Positions 47,072 through 55,781 of a stretch of 64,000 bases of DNA are shown piece after piece. The position numbers and the translations under genes are program-made. Source of the stretch: Legionellaceae bacterium (GTDB taxonomy: Bacteria; Pseudomonadota; Gammaproteobacteria; Legionellales; Legionellaceae); NCBI GenBank assembly GCA_018061965.1, contig JAGOTG010000001.1:80155-144154 (forward strand). The letters are read 5' to 3'. The stretch's first letter is position 1. Each line of letters opens with the position of its first letter. The notes under the pieces were generated by a model. It worked only from the letters and a program-made list of their open reading frames with translations, was not told where the DNA came from and did no database searches.

Positions 47072-48550
47072 TTACCATTTTTGTTCGAATTTTGTTAACG
47101 CTTGCTCCAATTGCCACTGCAAATGTGCTTTGGGATTATCTTTGATAAATTTATGACATGATGAACTAGAAAGATCGGCGCATTCAGGCACAAGCTTGGC
47201 GTGCTGAGGTTCGGTCCAAATACTAGTTCCTGCAATAAATCCATAAGTTAAAGTATTGCGATTAATTTGTTTTAAGGTTGCGTAGTCGATATGGTGCTCG
47301 CGAATTGCAGTCAGGTACTCTTGAGTCAATTCTGTACGCAGAATTCCTTCATCGTCGGTAGATAAGACAACAGGCACATGCTGTTGAAGATAGAATTTAA
47401 ACGGATGCTGTTTGCCATGGACACCAAATACCAGATGATTGCTGGTTAAATTCACTTCAACGGCAATGGCTTTGGTGGCCATCAGATGAGCCAAGCCTTT
47501 GGGATCCGGCTCATCTAGAATATCCAGTCCATGTCCGATCCGTTCAGCATGACCCACTAGAATGGCGTCCCGAATTGGGGATAAGACGGGATGAGTCGCA
47601 ACACTTTTTGGGTACAGTTCACCCGCATGTAAAGCGATGTGTGCTTTGGGGTATTGTTTATGTAGAAAAGCAAAAATTTGCATTTGTTGCGCGTAATCAT
47701 GCTGGGCAACCGCATTATCCTCTATGTCTAGCAGATTAATGCCAACAATGTTGGGTGCATTCTCAGCAGCGACAAATCCGGCCAATGCTTGGGCGAATAC
47801 AGAATCAATGGATTTGACCCGCCGGACATAATATTGAAAATTGACTTGAATATCGCAGGCAGATGCGTGTTGCGTATTACAATGTAACGCAGAATGCGCT
47901 GCGGGTAAAAAAGTGTTACTTTGCTTGACGATCTGATCAATGCTGCGCTGAAAGGCGGGATTAGCTAATAGGATAGCGGCTTTTTTAGAAAGGTCTTTTT
48001 CATGCTGGATGAGCTTTGCATAATAATCATCTTCTCCTAAGCCAAAAGCAATGATCTCCATGTATAGCTCATGTTGATCAGCGGCTTTTTGTAAAATAGC
48101 GGCTAGAAGTGGGCCTTTCAATGGTTCAGACCCATATAGCGAGCCGACTTTAGGGAAGACCGCAAAGAAATGATCATGTGCAGATTCTTGGTGAGGAACA
48201 AAATCTTGCATCGACCAAGCATGAATGATTTTGCTCATCATGGTGGGCTTATGAATGATTTCTTTGACTGAGAGCGCTTTGGGATCCTGACATAATTGTG
48301 ACGCTAAGGAGAACGGATGGATACAGAGTTTGCTATGAGCGGCGACTTGTAACATGGTTTCAGCATAGACAGCACCGTCATAATGATAATGCAGCTCGCC
48401 GCCTTTCGGCATTTCCTTAAGAAATGCGTAAAGCGCCTCTGGCTTAGCTTGAAGTGAGTGGAACTTTGCATCGACAGACGCATGGCTTGTAGACCATACG
48501 CACGCAATCAGCAATCCGAAAAAAAGGGCACAACGTTCCATGGATTTCAT
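47072..48550 (-). CDS. Secreted adenosine deaminase family protein
   Basis: A 492-residue metal-dependent deaminase with a predicted signal peptide (residues 1-24, FFGLLIACVWSTSHA then cleavage). Zinc and catalytic motifs of the adenosine/AMP deaminase superfamily are present: HYHYDG near 54, IALHAGEL, GHAERIGHGLDI and VVLSTDDEG. The length and N-terminal extension resemble secreted ADA/ADGF-like proteins rather than cytoplasmic Add (about 335 residues). It would act in the periplasm or outside the cell on adenosine or a related nucleoside. One copy of the 83-bp inverted repeat lies 80 bases upstream of its start. The substrate is not proven. Confidence 0.85.
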   Translation of the reverse strand: MKSMERCALFFGLLIACVWSTSHASVDAKFHSLQAKPEALYAFLKEMPKGGELHYHYDGAVYAETMLQVAAHSKLCIHPFSLASQLCQDPKALSVKEIIHKPTMMSKIIHAWSMQDFVPHQESAHDHFFAVFPKVGSLYGSEPLKGPLLAAILQKAADQHELYMEIIAFGLGEDDYYAKLIQHEKDLSKKAAILLANPAFQRSIDQIVKQSNTFLPAAHSALHCNTQHASACDIQVNFQYYVRRVKSIDSVFAQALAGFVAAENAPNIVGINLLDIEDNAVAQHDYAQQMQIFAFLHKQYPKAHIALHAGELYPKSVATHPVLSPIRDAILVGHAERIGHGLDILDEPDPKGLAHLMATKAIAVEVNLTSNHLVFGVHGKQHPFKFYLQQHVPVVLSTDDEGILRTELTQEYLTAIREHHIDYATLKQINRNTLTYGFIAGTSIWTEPQHAKLVPECADLSSSSCHKFIKDNPKAHLQWQLEQALTKFEQKW

Positions 48551-48629
48551 TACCTGTAAAGGACTAATTATTACACAAATTGGGGATAAAATTCTAGTGT
48601 TTAATTTGGATGCTTTATAACTGGTAAGT

Positions 48630-48712
48630 TAATGTCTCCAAAGATAAATGAGGCTACGGACAATTCGTTAGCCTGAGATTGTGGCGAGATCGTATGGAGA
48701 TGTATAGCTATA
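48630..48712 (-). repeat. 83-bp inverted repeat, left copy
   Basis: Matches the reverse complement of 53111-53193 at 80 of 83 bases. It runs from TAATGTCTCC to TATAGCTATA. The outer end contains the stop codon of the 831-residue orphan (48708-48710). The other end points to the adenosine deaminase start. Confidence 0.92.
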
Positions 48713-51203
48713 AAACGGCGCTCGCTAGCTCTCCCGAATGCGGAGCAGTTGCGTAGTCATTATCTTCTGCAATAACATCATCTTTAGTTTTAAATATGCT
48801 ATTTGCCTGCAAATTTGCAATATTTTGCTCTTTCTCTTCCAATTCTCGCCCTATAGCTGCAATTTGTTTATCCATATTTTCCAAATATTGACGATATCCT
48901 TCTGAATCATATAGCTTATGCAACGAAAGCGAATGGTATTCGACCTGCCTACCTGCATCAATAAAATTGATGAAATCCGAGTTATCTATGTTCGGATAGA
49001 GCATATCAAACTCCTCAAACAGGCGTGTGGTAATACGATCTTTGACTAGTTCCCAAATAGCATTAACGCCAGTAGTCCTGATTTCGTGCACTAAATGACT
49101 GACATGGATAAATGACGCGGCATCTTGAGGATTCTCTCTTGCTTTCAAATAGTTGGTTACCTCTTCGCGAACAACAATAGCTAGTCTTAAAGTAGCGACT
49201 TCTGGAATAGAAACATCGCCCAGTGGATAAGCATCATTTAACTCTAAAATCCCCAAATCCAGCAACATCAGTTCGGCAAGTGCTTTGATCTGAGGTCCAT
49301 TTTTAAGCCAGTGATCGTCGTCATATACAATATTTTCATACCCAGACGGAAAATGTTCCCGACACCATCTTATAAACACAGTATGAAGTTTACTTTCCGG
49401 CCGGAGCACTTGATCTACTAAATAGGCTGCGTTATAGGTCTGCGAAAACAGCATTTTTTCGTCTGTAAAATGAAGTCTTGAAAGCGACATATGCACCGTT
49501 TTGTCCCGGTAAATTTCTTGAGTCGTTCTGTAACGTAAGGTAAGCGTAGGATTACGTAAATAAAAATTAGCCCCAAACAGTTTCACAAAAAGCTCATAGG
49601 TATGATAGTCATCCAAATCTTCAAATATTTTTTTGAACACAGGATTTTTATTTTTTAACAATTTTGCTGCGTGGTAGTAGTAACGGCGAAATGCAGCTTC
49701 CCGAACCGCTTGCACTTCTAACATAGCCTGCTCCCGAAAGGTGAGCGTATCATTGACCAAACACCCAAACTCTTCAGCCAGACTACTTAATGTTTCTAGA
49801 TAAATACGATTACAATGTGAGCCAGTACATATTGCTATGGTCAGTATAATATCGTTTTGCCTCGCAACAGGCAGTTGCTTAATTTTGGGCAATAGCAATC
49901 GCACATATCGATGCATAACAGCAACTTGTTGTGCAGTTAAGTCGCGATAGGATGGGTTGTTAAACCGCTGAACAAAATAGGTCATTTCTCTTCTAAGATA
50001 CGCAATTTGAACATCCACAAGCTCTGCTTGATGAGACAAGCCAAATTCTGCGCAGCGATCTGCAAAGGCTTTCTCATGGTATTTATCATGTAAAAGCATC
50101 TGACTGGCAATGGTGTCACGGAAAGCTGGCGATTTAAAATCGCATTGATTGAAAAGCGCAAAATAATCTTCGTAATCAATGGGTGGCGCATCCGCTAATA
50201 TTGTTTCCACCAATTGATGACTATCATAGAAATGATTGAACGTGACATGGACACCATCAGGTGTAATTTTTTCATGAAATAAAACTTTTTGTGCACCGTT
50301 ATAAACTTGCTCTGAATTATACCCACTCATACGCGAAAACGCATACAAAAAACTTTCCCAAGGAAAACCAAACCGTAACTGCGCAGGCTTGGTCGCACAG
50401 AGACTTTTATACGTTCTATGTTTATTGATAAGAGAAGATAACTGTTCCTCAGCATTGGCGTCATTGTTAGCAATAGCGAGGACTGTGAATTTCTTTTCCG
50501 GATCTGCCATAGGGAATTGTGCAGTGGGACTGTCTGCTTGATACAAATGACAACGGATGTAATCCACTATTACGTAGGTAACGCCAGCCAAAAAAAATGC
50601 CATATTTAGCCAGCTAGTGAGGCCAAACGTGGCACTTGTCATCACCAGTACGTTCAAATATAAGTAAGGTGTTTTTAGAATTGCAGGGAAATACCCATAT
50701 TGATTGAGAAGATTGACCCCATACATGATTAAGGAAATATACCCATAAACAGGTGCCCCGAAGAAAATACACGAAACCAAGGAAGCCACATAAAATGGAA
50801 TCAAGAATTTATTCATATTGCGACTCAGAAACAACGTTGAGTCCATCAGGAATTTATTATTATGCGCATGAAAGGGTAAGGCCTGAATTTTGTCTAATTC
50901 ACCTTGATTGATATAAATTTGGTTTTGATGAGCAACCGATGCAATGTAATAGACGCCAGCCGAAAAAGCGGTGAAACCACATTGATAGAGACCAAGATAC
51001 ATGTCAGGCCATAGCTGCGCTAATGGCTCTAACACCGCTGGAGTCAGTGCTAAAGCGGTGGTGAATGACCATATTTTATTTTTTGTTCCCCCATCCACGA
51101 TTTCTGTGTGATAGGCCTGGGTTTGCGAGACTATAAATGCATCCGAGATAGCGGATAGCACTAATTGGAGTTTTTCAATATCTGTCATGCTGCACCAGTT
51201 CAT
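48708..51203 (-). CDS. Large orphan membrane protein inside the inverted-repeat block
   Basis: An 831-residue protein with no recognised family. The N-terminal third holds about five to six hydrophobic spans (about 45-70, 75-95, 125-165, 175-220). The remaining 600 residues are soluble, mostly helical, with an acidic coiled tail (RELEEKEQNIANLQ then NSIFKTKDD, ENDYA-like end). A 41-codon relic homologous to this tail lies at 52930-53055 on the other strand, so a second copy once existed. Its stop lies within the left 83-bp repeat. Gene structure resembles effector candidates of intracellular bacteria; function unknown. Confidence 0.62.
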   Translation of the reverse strand: MNWCSMTDIEKLQLVLSAISDAFIVSQTQAYHTEIVDGGTKNKIWSFTTALALTPAVLEPLAQLWPDMYLGLYQCGFTAFSAGVYYIASVAHQNQIYINQGELDKIQALPFHAHNNKFLMDSTLFLSRNMNKFLIPFYVASLVSCIFFGAPVYGYISLIMYGVNLLNQYGYFPAILKTPYLYLNVLVMTSATFGLTSWLNMAFFLAGVTYVIVDYIRCHLYQADSPTAQFPMADPEKKFTVLAIANNDANAEEQLSSLINKHRTYKSLCATKPAQLRFGFPWESFLYAFSRMSGYNSEQVYNGAQKVLFHEKITPDGVHVTFNHFYDSHQLVETILADAPPIDYEDYFALFNQCDFKSPAFRDTIASQMLLHDKYHEKAFADRCAEFGLSHQAELVDVQIAYLRREMTYFVQRFNNPSYRDLTAQQVAVMHRYVRLLLPKIKQLPVARQNDIILTIAICTGSHCNRIYLETLSSLAEEFGCLVNDTLTFREQAMLEVQAVREAAFRRYYYHAAKLLKNKNPVFKKIFEDLDDYHTYELFVKLFGANFYLRNPTLTLRYRTTQEIYRDKTVHMSLSRLHFTDEKMLFSQTYNAAYLVDQVLRPESKLHTVFIRWCREHFPSGYENIVYDDDHWLKNGPQIKALAELMLLDLGILELNDAYPLGDVSIPEVATLRLAIVVREEVTNYLKARENPQDAASFIHVSHLVHEIRTTGVNAIWELVKDRITTRLFEEFDMLYPNIDNSDFINFIDAGRQVEYHSLSLHKLYDSEGYRQYLENMDKQIAAIGRELEEKEQNIANLQANSIFKTKDDVIAEDNDYATAPHSGELASAVL

Positions 51204-51693
51204 TCACATCCCAAAGTGGTTTTTATTTTAACACAACAACTTGATTTTAAATACTTGTGTAAAAACAGGACATACGCAAAACTCCGAAGCCGAGGCGGAT
51301 TTAGTCTTTAAGGAAATCTTGCGGTTGATTGGACAAGATGCCATCATGCTTTACAGCACACGACTCCTCTTGAGTCTATTGATATACCTTTCACGGATGA
51401 GTTTTAGGATTTAATGCTATTGCTTTTTACGTTTAGACTACGTTTAAAAACTCGCAATAGAGTAGACTATTCCTCGCTTTTAAACGTAGTCTAAACAAAA
51501 AAATCAAGTCGCCTAAAATCCTAAAACTCATCCGTGAAAGGTATATTTGTTGCCGCAAGTCAAAAATAAAGATAATTTAACACTCATTTAAACTTGGATT
51601 AGGCGAAAAGCCAGCTTTATTTAACGAATTCCGGATAAAAAATAAAGTGAATATTCAAGAAACAAAGCAACTCTGCATTTTAAAAGGATTTTT
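51204..51693. other. Intergenic region holding a MITE-like element
   Basis: 490 bases without an intact gene. The central part is the palindromic element described at 51382-51546. Before it, about 51284-51380 reads in one frame as SEAEADLVFKEILRLIGQ and onward without a start, possibly a fragment of a lost gene that I cannot identify. The last 30 bases contain AAAAGGATTTTT, the ribosome-binding site of the next gene. Confidence 0.5.
51382..51546. repeat. MITE-like palindromic element with nested inverted repeats
   Basis: Outer arms of 31 bases are perfect inverted copies (ATATACCTTTCACGGATGAG at 51382 onward and its complement ending at 51546). Inside, GTTTAGACTACGTTTAAAA (51431-51449) and its complement (51478-51496) form a second 19-bp perfect pair. 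It has no coding capacity. The form, 165 bp and foldable end to end, fits a miniature inverted-repeat element or a large attenuator-like hairpin. Confidence 0.75.
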
Positions 51694-52929
51694 ATGAGAA
51701 ATTTATGCCTGTATTTGACTCTTATAGTCTATTGTAAAATAACTTCTGCAAATAGCGGGGCATTATTTAATGTGACAAACAATACTACTCCGACAGGAGC
51801 GACACTGAACATCACATCAACGATTCCGAATCGGAGTTATCCCATAGCAGGTATCAAATTGAATAGTAACGATTATCGTTTAACTAATGCAGGCAGTGAA
51901 TGTACTAAAATAGAGAATGGTTACTGTTTATTTGCGCTCAATAATTTGAGTACACCATCGATTTCCATCACTGGGAAAGTAGGCGCTATTCCTATAACAT
52001 TATGTTTGAATGGAATTGGTCCCCTATCCTGCCAATCCTATGAAGGATCGATCCGCTATGCCTATGTTGCTAATGATAGTGGTCAAATATTGTTATGTCC
52101 TATTAATTCCAATGGCGATCTGGGTGTTTGTATTGATGGCGGTGGCAGTACAGCGATTACAGGTCCAAATGTGATTGCATTTAACGCTTCAAAAACGATG
52201 GCCTATGTTACAAATTCTGTTCCGGGAAGTGGCTCTGTATTTTTATGCGACGTTCAATCTGATTATACCCTAGATGCCTGCAACATGCTTACCAACACCA
52301 GTATGTTCCCCTTTCAAGTCCCCTTCGGTATAGTATTGAATAAATCGCAAACAAAGGCCTATATTCCTAATGGCTCAGATCAACACGTATTGATATGTTC
52401 TCTAAATATGGATGGTACATTTAGCGCATGTCAAAATTCCGGTAATACGGGTATTCCGTTTGGTTATCCTTTAGGGCTTGTTTTTAACAAGGCACAAACA
52501 AAAGCTTATGTGACCAACAATGGTAATCATACTGTCTCAATCTGTCCTATCCAGTCGAACGGAACCTTTGGTGACTGTGAAGACTCAGGTAATACAGGTA
52601 TTGCTTTTTCGTCACCTCTAGGGATTGTTTTAAATGGTTCAGAAACAATAGCCTATATCACTAATACAAGCGCCAACACAGTCTCGATATGTCCTATGCA
52701 AAATGATGGCACTTTTGGCGCATGCATAGATTCGGGCGATATATTTGATTATCCAATTTGGATTGCTTTAAATTCGGATGAAACAAAAGCTTATGTGACT
52801 AACAATGCTAATAGTACGGTATCGATTTGTCCTTTGAATATCGATGGGAGTTTTGGGGTTTGTCAAAATGCTAATCATACGGGGATATCATTATTTAATG
52901 GACCAGAAGGTATTGTATTGAATCAATGA
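51694..52929 (+). CDS. Secreted beta-propeller with cysteine-paired repeats
   Basis: A 411-residue protein with a signal peptide (about 1-19, LCLYLTLIVYCKITSA) and an N-terminal beta domain (20-120), followed by about six repeats of 45-50 residues. The repeat core is AYVTN...TVSICPI..DGTFG.C.DSGNTGI, with PLGIVLN at the end of each. This is the YVTN/NHL-type propeller pattern. Each blade has two cysteines about 11 residues apart, which suggests disulfides in the periplasm or outside the cell. AAAAGGA precedes the ATG. It lies inside the 83-bp repeat block. Propellers bind ligands or surfaces; the ligand is unknown. Confidence 0.78.
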   Translation: MRNLCLYLTLIVYCKITSANSGALFNVTNNTTPTGATLNITSTIPNRSYPIAGIKLNSNDYRLTNAGSECTKIENGYCLFALNNLSTPSISITGKVGAIPITLCLNGIGPLSCQSYEGSIRYAYVANDSGQILLCPINSNGDLGVCIDGGGSTAITGPNVIAFNASKTMAYVTNSVPGSGSVFLCDVQSDYTLDACNMLTNTSMFPFQVPFGIVLNKSQTKAYIPNGSDQHVLICSLNMDGTFSACQNSGNTGIPFGYPLGLVFNKAQTKAYVTNNGNHTVSICPIQSNGTFGDCEDSGNTGIAFSSPLGIVLNGSETIAYITNTSANTVSICPMQNDGTFGACIDSGDIFDYPIWIALNSDETKAYVTNNANSTVSICPLNIDGSFGVCQNANHTGISLFNGPEGIVLNQ

Positions 52930-53055
52930 GCTCTCGAAGAAGTAGAAAAAGGAATGAAAGAGATTACCAATGTGCGGCCAAATAGCTTGTTTCAGCCCCA
53001 AGAAGATAGTGTTCTTGTAGAAGAAAATGATTATGCAGCTGAAATAGCACTCTGA
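52930..53055 (+). pseudogene. Relic 3' end of a second copy of the 831-residue orphan gene
   Basis: Immediately after the propeller stop codon, the plus strand encodes a 41-codon tail ending at TGA 53053-53055: ALEEVEKGMKEITN, then RPNSLFQPQED, VEENDYA and EIAL. The 831-residue protein ends LEEKEQNIANLQANSIF, KTKDDVIAEDNDYA. Shared spacing of LEE, NS(L/I)F, D-V and E-(E/D)-NDYA shows homology. It has no start and no upstream part. It sits next to the right 83-bp repeat, just as the intact gene sits next to the left one. Confidence 0.75.
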
Positions 53056-53110
53056 TTAAGATACTATTTTATGCATTTCGGTAGCGCAGGGGCGTCCCGG
53101 TTTCTTTGAG

Positions 53111-53193
53111 TATAGCTATACATCTCCATACGATCTCGCTACAATCTCAGGCTAGCGAATTGTCCGTAGCCTCAATTATCTTTGGAGACATTA
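53111..53193 (+). repeat. 83-bp inverted repeat, right copy
   Basis: Inverted partner of 48630-48712 (80/83). It runs from TATAGCTATA to GGAGACATTA and ends one base before the queF start codon, so it supplies the queF ribosome-binding site (GGAG). Confidence 0.92.
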
Positions 53194-53194
53194 C

Positions 53195-54040
53195 ATGTCT
53201 GAAAGTCACACGCTTAGCCGTTTGAGTCAATCTGAATTGGGTAAACCAGCAGGTTATTCAGCATTTTATGACCCTAAATTGTTGTTTCCACTCCTCCGGA
53301 AAAATAAACGCGAAGAGTTGGGTATCGGAGAAACGCTGCCTTTTACAGGATGTGATCTTTGGACGCATTATGAAGTGTCCTGGTTAAATGGTAAAGGGAA
53401 ACCAATTGTCGCCATCGCTGAAATAACGTATCCCTGCGAATCGCCTTATATTGTTGAATCGAAATCCATGAAGCTCTATTTTAATTCATTCAATCAAACT
53501 AAATTTAAAGACATTAGCAATATTCAAGCAACGATTAGTCGAGATTTGTCCCATGCTGTGGGGATGCCTGTTCAAGTGACACTGACTGATTTGATCTGCA
53601 CATCTAATCAAATGCTGCATGCGCAGATGGAAGGTACATCTGTGGATCATTTGGATGTGGCCTGTACTGCGTATTCGGTGGATCCCAAATTATTAACCAC
53701 ACAACCTCACATCGTGACGGAAACTTTGTGTTCCAATTTACTCAAATCCAATTGTCTGATCACCAATCAGCCTGATTGGGGGAGTGTCCAAATTCGATAT
53801 ACGGGTCCCCAGATTGATCATGCTGGGTTGTTGCAATATTTGGTTTCTTTTCGCCAGCATAATGAGTTTCATGAGCAATGTATCGAACGCATTTTTGTCG
53901 ATATCATGACGTATTGTCACCCGCAAGATTTAATGGTGTATGGGCGCTATACACGGCGGGGTGGTTTGGATATTAATGTGTTGCGCACAAAGCATCCGGT
54001 TAGCTTGGGTGAAAATAATACACGTTTGGTTCGTCAGTAA
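53195..54040 (+). CDS. queF: NADPH-dependent 7-cyano-7-deazaguanine reductase
   Basis: Reduces the nitrile preQ0 to the amine preQ1 in queuosine biosynthesis for tRNA modification. The 281-residue length and two tunnelling-fold repeats mark the long, E. coli-like form. The substrate-binding EITYPCESPYIVESKSMKLY is near 77-96, and the catalytic cysteine lies in SNCLITNQPDWG near 190. The C-terminal RYTRRGGLDINVLR is conserved. It is a single gene. Its upstream region is the right 83-bp repeat, so its promoter may be shared in sequence with the copy upstream of the adenosine deaminase. Confidence 0.95.
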   Translation: MSESHTLSRLSQSELGKPAGYSAFYDPKLLFPLLRKNKREELGIGETLPFTGCDLWTHYEVSWLNGKGKPIVAIAEITYPCESPYIVESKSMKLYFNSFNQTKFKDISNIQATISRDLSHAVGMPVQVTLTDLICTSNQMLHAQMEGTSVDHLDVACTAYSVDPKLLTTQPHIVTETLCSNLLKSNCLITNQPDWGSVQIRYTGPQIDHAGLLQYLVSFRQHNEFHEQCIERIFVDIMTYCHPQDLMVYGRYTRRGGLDINVLRTKHPVSLGENNTRLVRQ

Positions 54041-54052
54041 GAGGGAGTATTT

Positions 54053-54149
54053 AAACTGTGTCATTCCCGCGTAGGCGGGAATCTATTCTTATGTTGGTAC
54101 AATACCAAATCAAGTATGGATCCCCGCCTACGCGGGGATGACACAGTTT
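54053..54149. repeat. Dispersed palindromic repeat, long copy
   Basis: Arms AAACTGTGTCATTCCCGCGT... at the start and the near-perfect complement ending ...ATGACACAGTTT (about 30 of 32 pairs) enclose a core with its own short hairpin GGTACAATACC. Same arm type as 7737-7785. It lies between queF and plsY and may end queF transcription. Confidence 0.85.
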
Positions 54150-54181
54150 ATTGAACAGTTTTGTAATGAGTGAGTAGGGTT

Positions 54182-54781
54182 ATGGTAAGTTTTATATTGA
54201 TATTCGGTGTCGTCATGTTGGCGACGTATGGCATAGGTTCTCTTTGCTCCGCAGTGATTGTTGCGCAACTTTTCCATTTGCCTGACCCCCGGTTGCAGGG
54301 TTCGCGTAATCCTGGTACGACTAATATTTTACGTATCGCAGGTAAAAAATATGCGGTGATTGTATTATTGGCTGATTTACTCAAAGGCTTGTTGCCTGTT
54401 TTCCTCTTGAAATACAGTCATTTTGCGCCCAACTACTTGGGTTATATTGGACTCATTGCGGTGTTGGGTCATATTTATCCCGTTTTCTTTAATTTTAAAG
54501 GAGGGAAAGGCGTGGCGACTGGTTTGGGCGTGCTATTTGGACTGAATGGCTGGTTGGGCCTGGCGGTGGTGGTGACGTGGATTTTGGTTGCTTGGGCGAC
54601 CCGTTACTCTTCTTTGGCTGGTATGCTTGCTTTGGGTTTGGCACCAGTATATTTGTGGTTTTTGCTGCCTTCTATATACCTGTTGATACCGGTTGTTTTG
54701 ATGGTAATTTTAGTGTTATCCCAGCATCTAGATAATATGTTACGTTTGTGGCATGGAAAAGAATCAAAAATTAAGCTGTGA
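54182..54781 (+). CDS. plsY: Acyl-phosphate glycerol-3-phosphate acyltransferase
   Basis: Inner-membrane enzyme of 199 residues that transfers the acyl group from acyl-phosphate to glycerol 3-phosphate, the first step of phospholipid synthesis in this route. Family motifs are GSRNPGTTNILRIAGKKYA (near 40), GHIYPVFFNFKGGKGVATGLG (near 100-120) and a third conserved region near the C-terminus. About five membrane spans. I chose the ATG at 54182; a GTG at 54170 would add four residues. It converges on tsaD with an 11-base overlap. Confidence 0.94.
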   Translation: MVSFILIFGVVMLATYGIGSLCSAVIVAQLFHLPDPRLQGSRNPGTTNILRIAGKKYAVIVLLADLLKGLLPVFLLKYSHFAPNYLGYIGLIAVLGHIYPVFFNFKGGKGVATGLGVLFGLNGWLGLAVVVTWILVAWATRYSSLAGMLALGLAPVYLWFLLPSIYLLIPVVLMVILVLSQHLDNMLRLWHGKESKIKL

Positions 54782-55778
54782 GTGGCCAACGGGCATGAAC
54801 ATCAATGGCTAGGGACGTGTCCTGTTTGCCATTCATTAGGTGTAACCATCCCGTATAGGCAATCATGGCACCATTATCGGTGCAATACTCTAAAGCTGGA
54901 AAATATACTTCGCTGTCTAAGTCTGCCACCATAGCCTGAAGTTGGGTGCGTAATACCTGATTCGCACTGACCCCACCTGCAACGACCAGTTTTTTGATAG
55001 AACTGGCTTGCAAGGCGCGCTGACATTTTTTCACTAAGGTATCTACGACAGCTGCTTGAAATGCTTGCGCAATGCCGACTTTTGCTGCATGGTCTTGTTT
55101 GCTTTTCAGCCAAGCATTGAGTGCATGCGTTTTGAGTCCACTGAAACTAAAATCTAAGCCTGGCCGATCCAGCATAGGTCTAGGAAAGGGCGGAAACGAG
55201 GTTGCATCGGACTCTGTGGCCAATTCGGCCAAATACGCCCCGCCGGGATAAGGTAAACCGAGGGTTTTGGCGGTTTTATCGAAGGCTTCTCCCACCGCGT
55301 CATCGAGCGTATCGCCTAAAAGTCGATAGTGGCCTAGTGCTTGAGCTTCCAATAATTGCGTATGGCCACCTGACACCAATAAAGCAATAAAAGGGAACTC
55401 CAGAGTAGGCATGGCCAGCTTGGCGGCTAAGAGGTGGGCTTCAAGATGATGAACTGCCAGACTAGGAATATTTAATCCTAATGCCAGTGCTTTGGCAAAA
55501 CAAGCGCCGGTTAATAAGGCACCGATTAAACCTGGGCCTGCGGTGTACGCAATGGCATCCAGATCTTGCAGGGTCAATTTAGCGTTTTCTAAGACGGTGT
55601 CTAATAGTGGAATTAAGCGTTTGATATGGTCGCGTGAGGCCAATTCTGGCACCACGCCACCATATGGGCGATGCATGGTGATTTGCGAAAAAAGTGCTTG
55701 TGATACCAAGCCTCGTTCTGAACAATACAGCGCAATACCGGTCTCATCACAAGAAGATTCGATGCCTAGAACACGCAT
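54771..55778 (-). CDS. tsaD: tRNA N6-threonylcarbamoyladenosine transferase
   Basis: Catalytic subunit of the TsaBDE complex that transfers threonylcarbamoyl to A37 of ANN-decoding tRNAs. The 335-residue ASKHA-fold protein has GIESSCDET at the N-terminus, metal histidines H111 and H115 in HHLEAHL, LLVSGGHTQL, GEAFDKTAKTLGLPYPGG, VAGGVSANQVLR and the closing CTDNGAMIAYTG. The ppa stop codon lies 4 bases upstream, so the two probably form an operon. The 3' end overlaps plsY. Confidence 0.96.
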   Translation of the reverse strand: MRVLGIESSCDETGIALYCSERGLVSQALFSQITMHRPYGGVVPELASRDHIKRLIPLLDTVLENAKLTLQDLDAIAYTAGPGLIGALLTGACFAKALALGLNIPSLAVHHLEAHLLAAKLAMPTLEFPFIALLVSGGHTQLLEAQALGHYRLLGDTLDDAVGEAFDKTAKTLGLPYPGGAYLAELATESDATSFPPFPRPMLDRPGLDFSFSGLKTHALNAWLKSKQDHAAKVGIAQAFQAAVVDTLVKKCQRALQASSIKKLVVAGGVSANQVLRTQLQAMVADLDSEVYFPALEYCTDNGAMIAYTGWLHLMNGKQDTSLAIDVHARWPLTA

Positions 55779-55781
55779 GGT

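Noticed and set aside
51284-51380. Coding-like fragment (SEAEADLVFKEILRLIGQ)
   Set aside because: No start, no stop context and no family I can recognise; too short to call a pseudogene with confidence.
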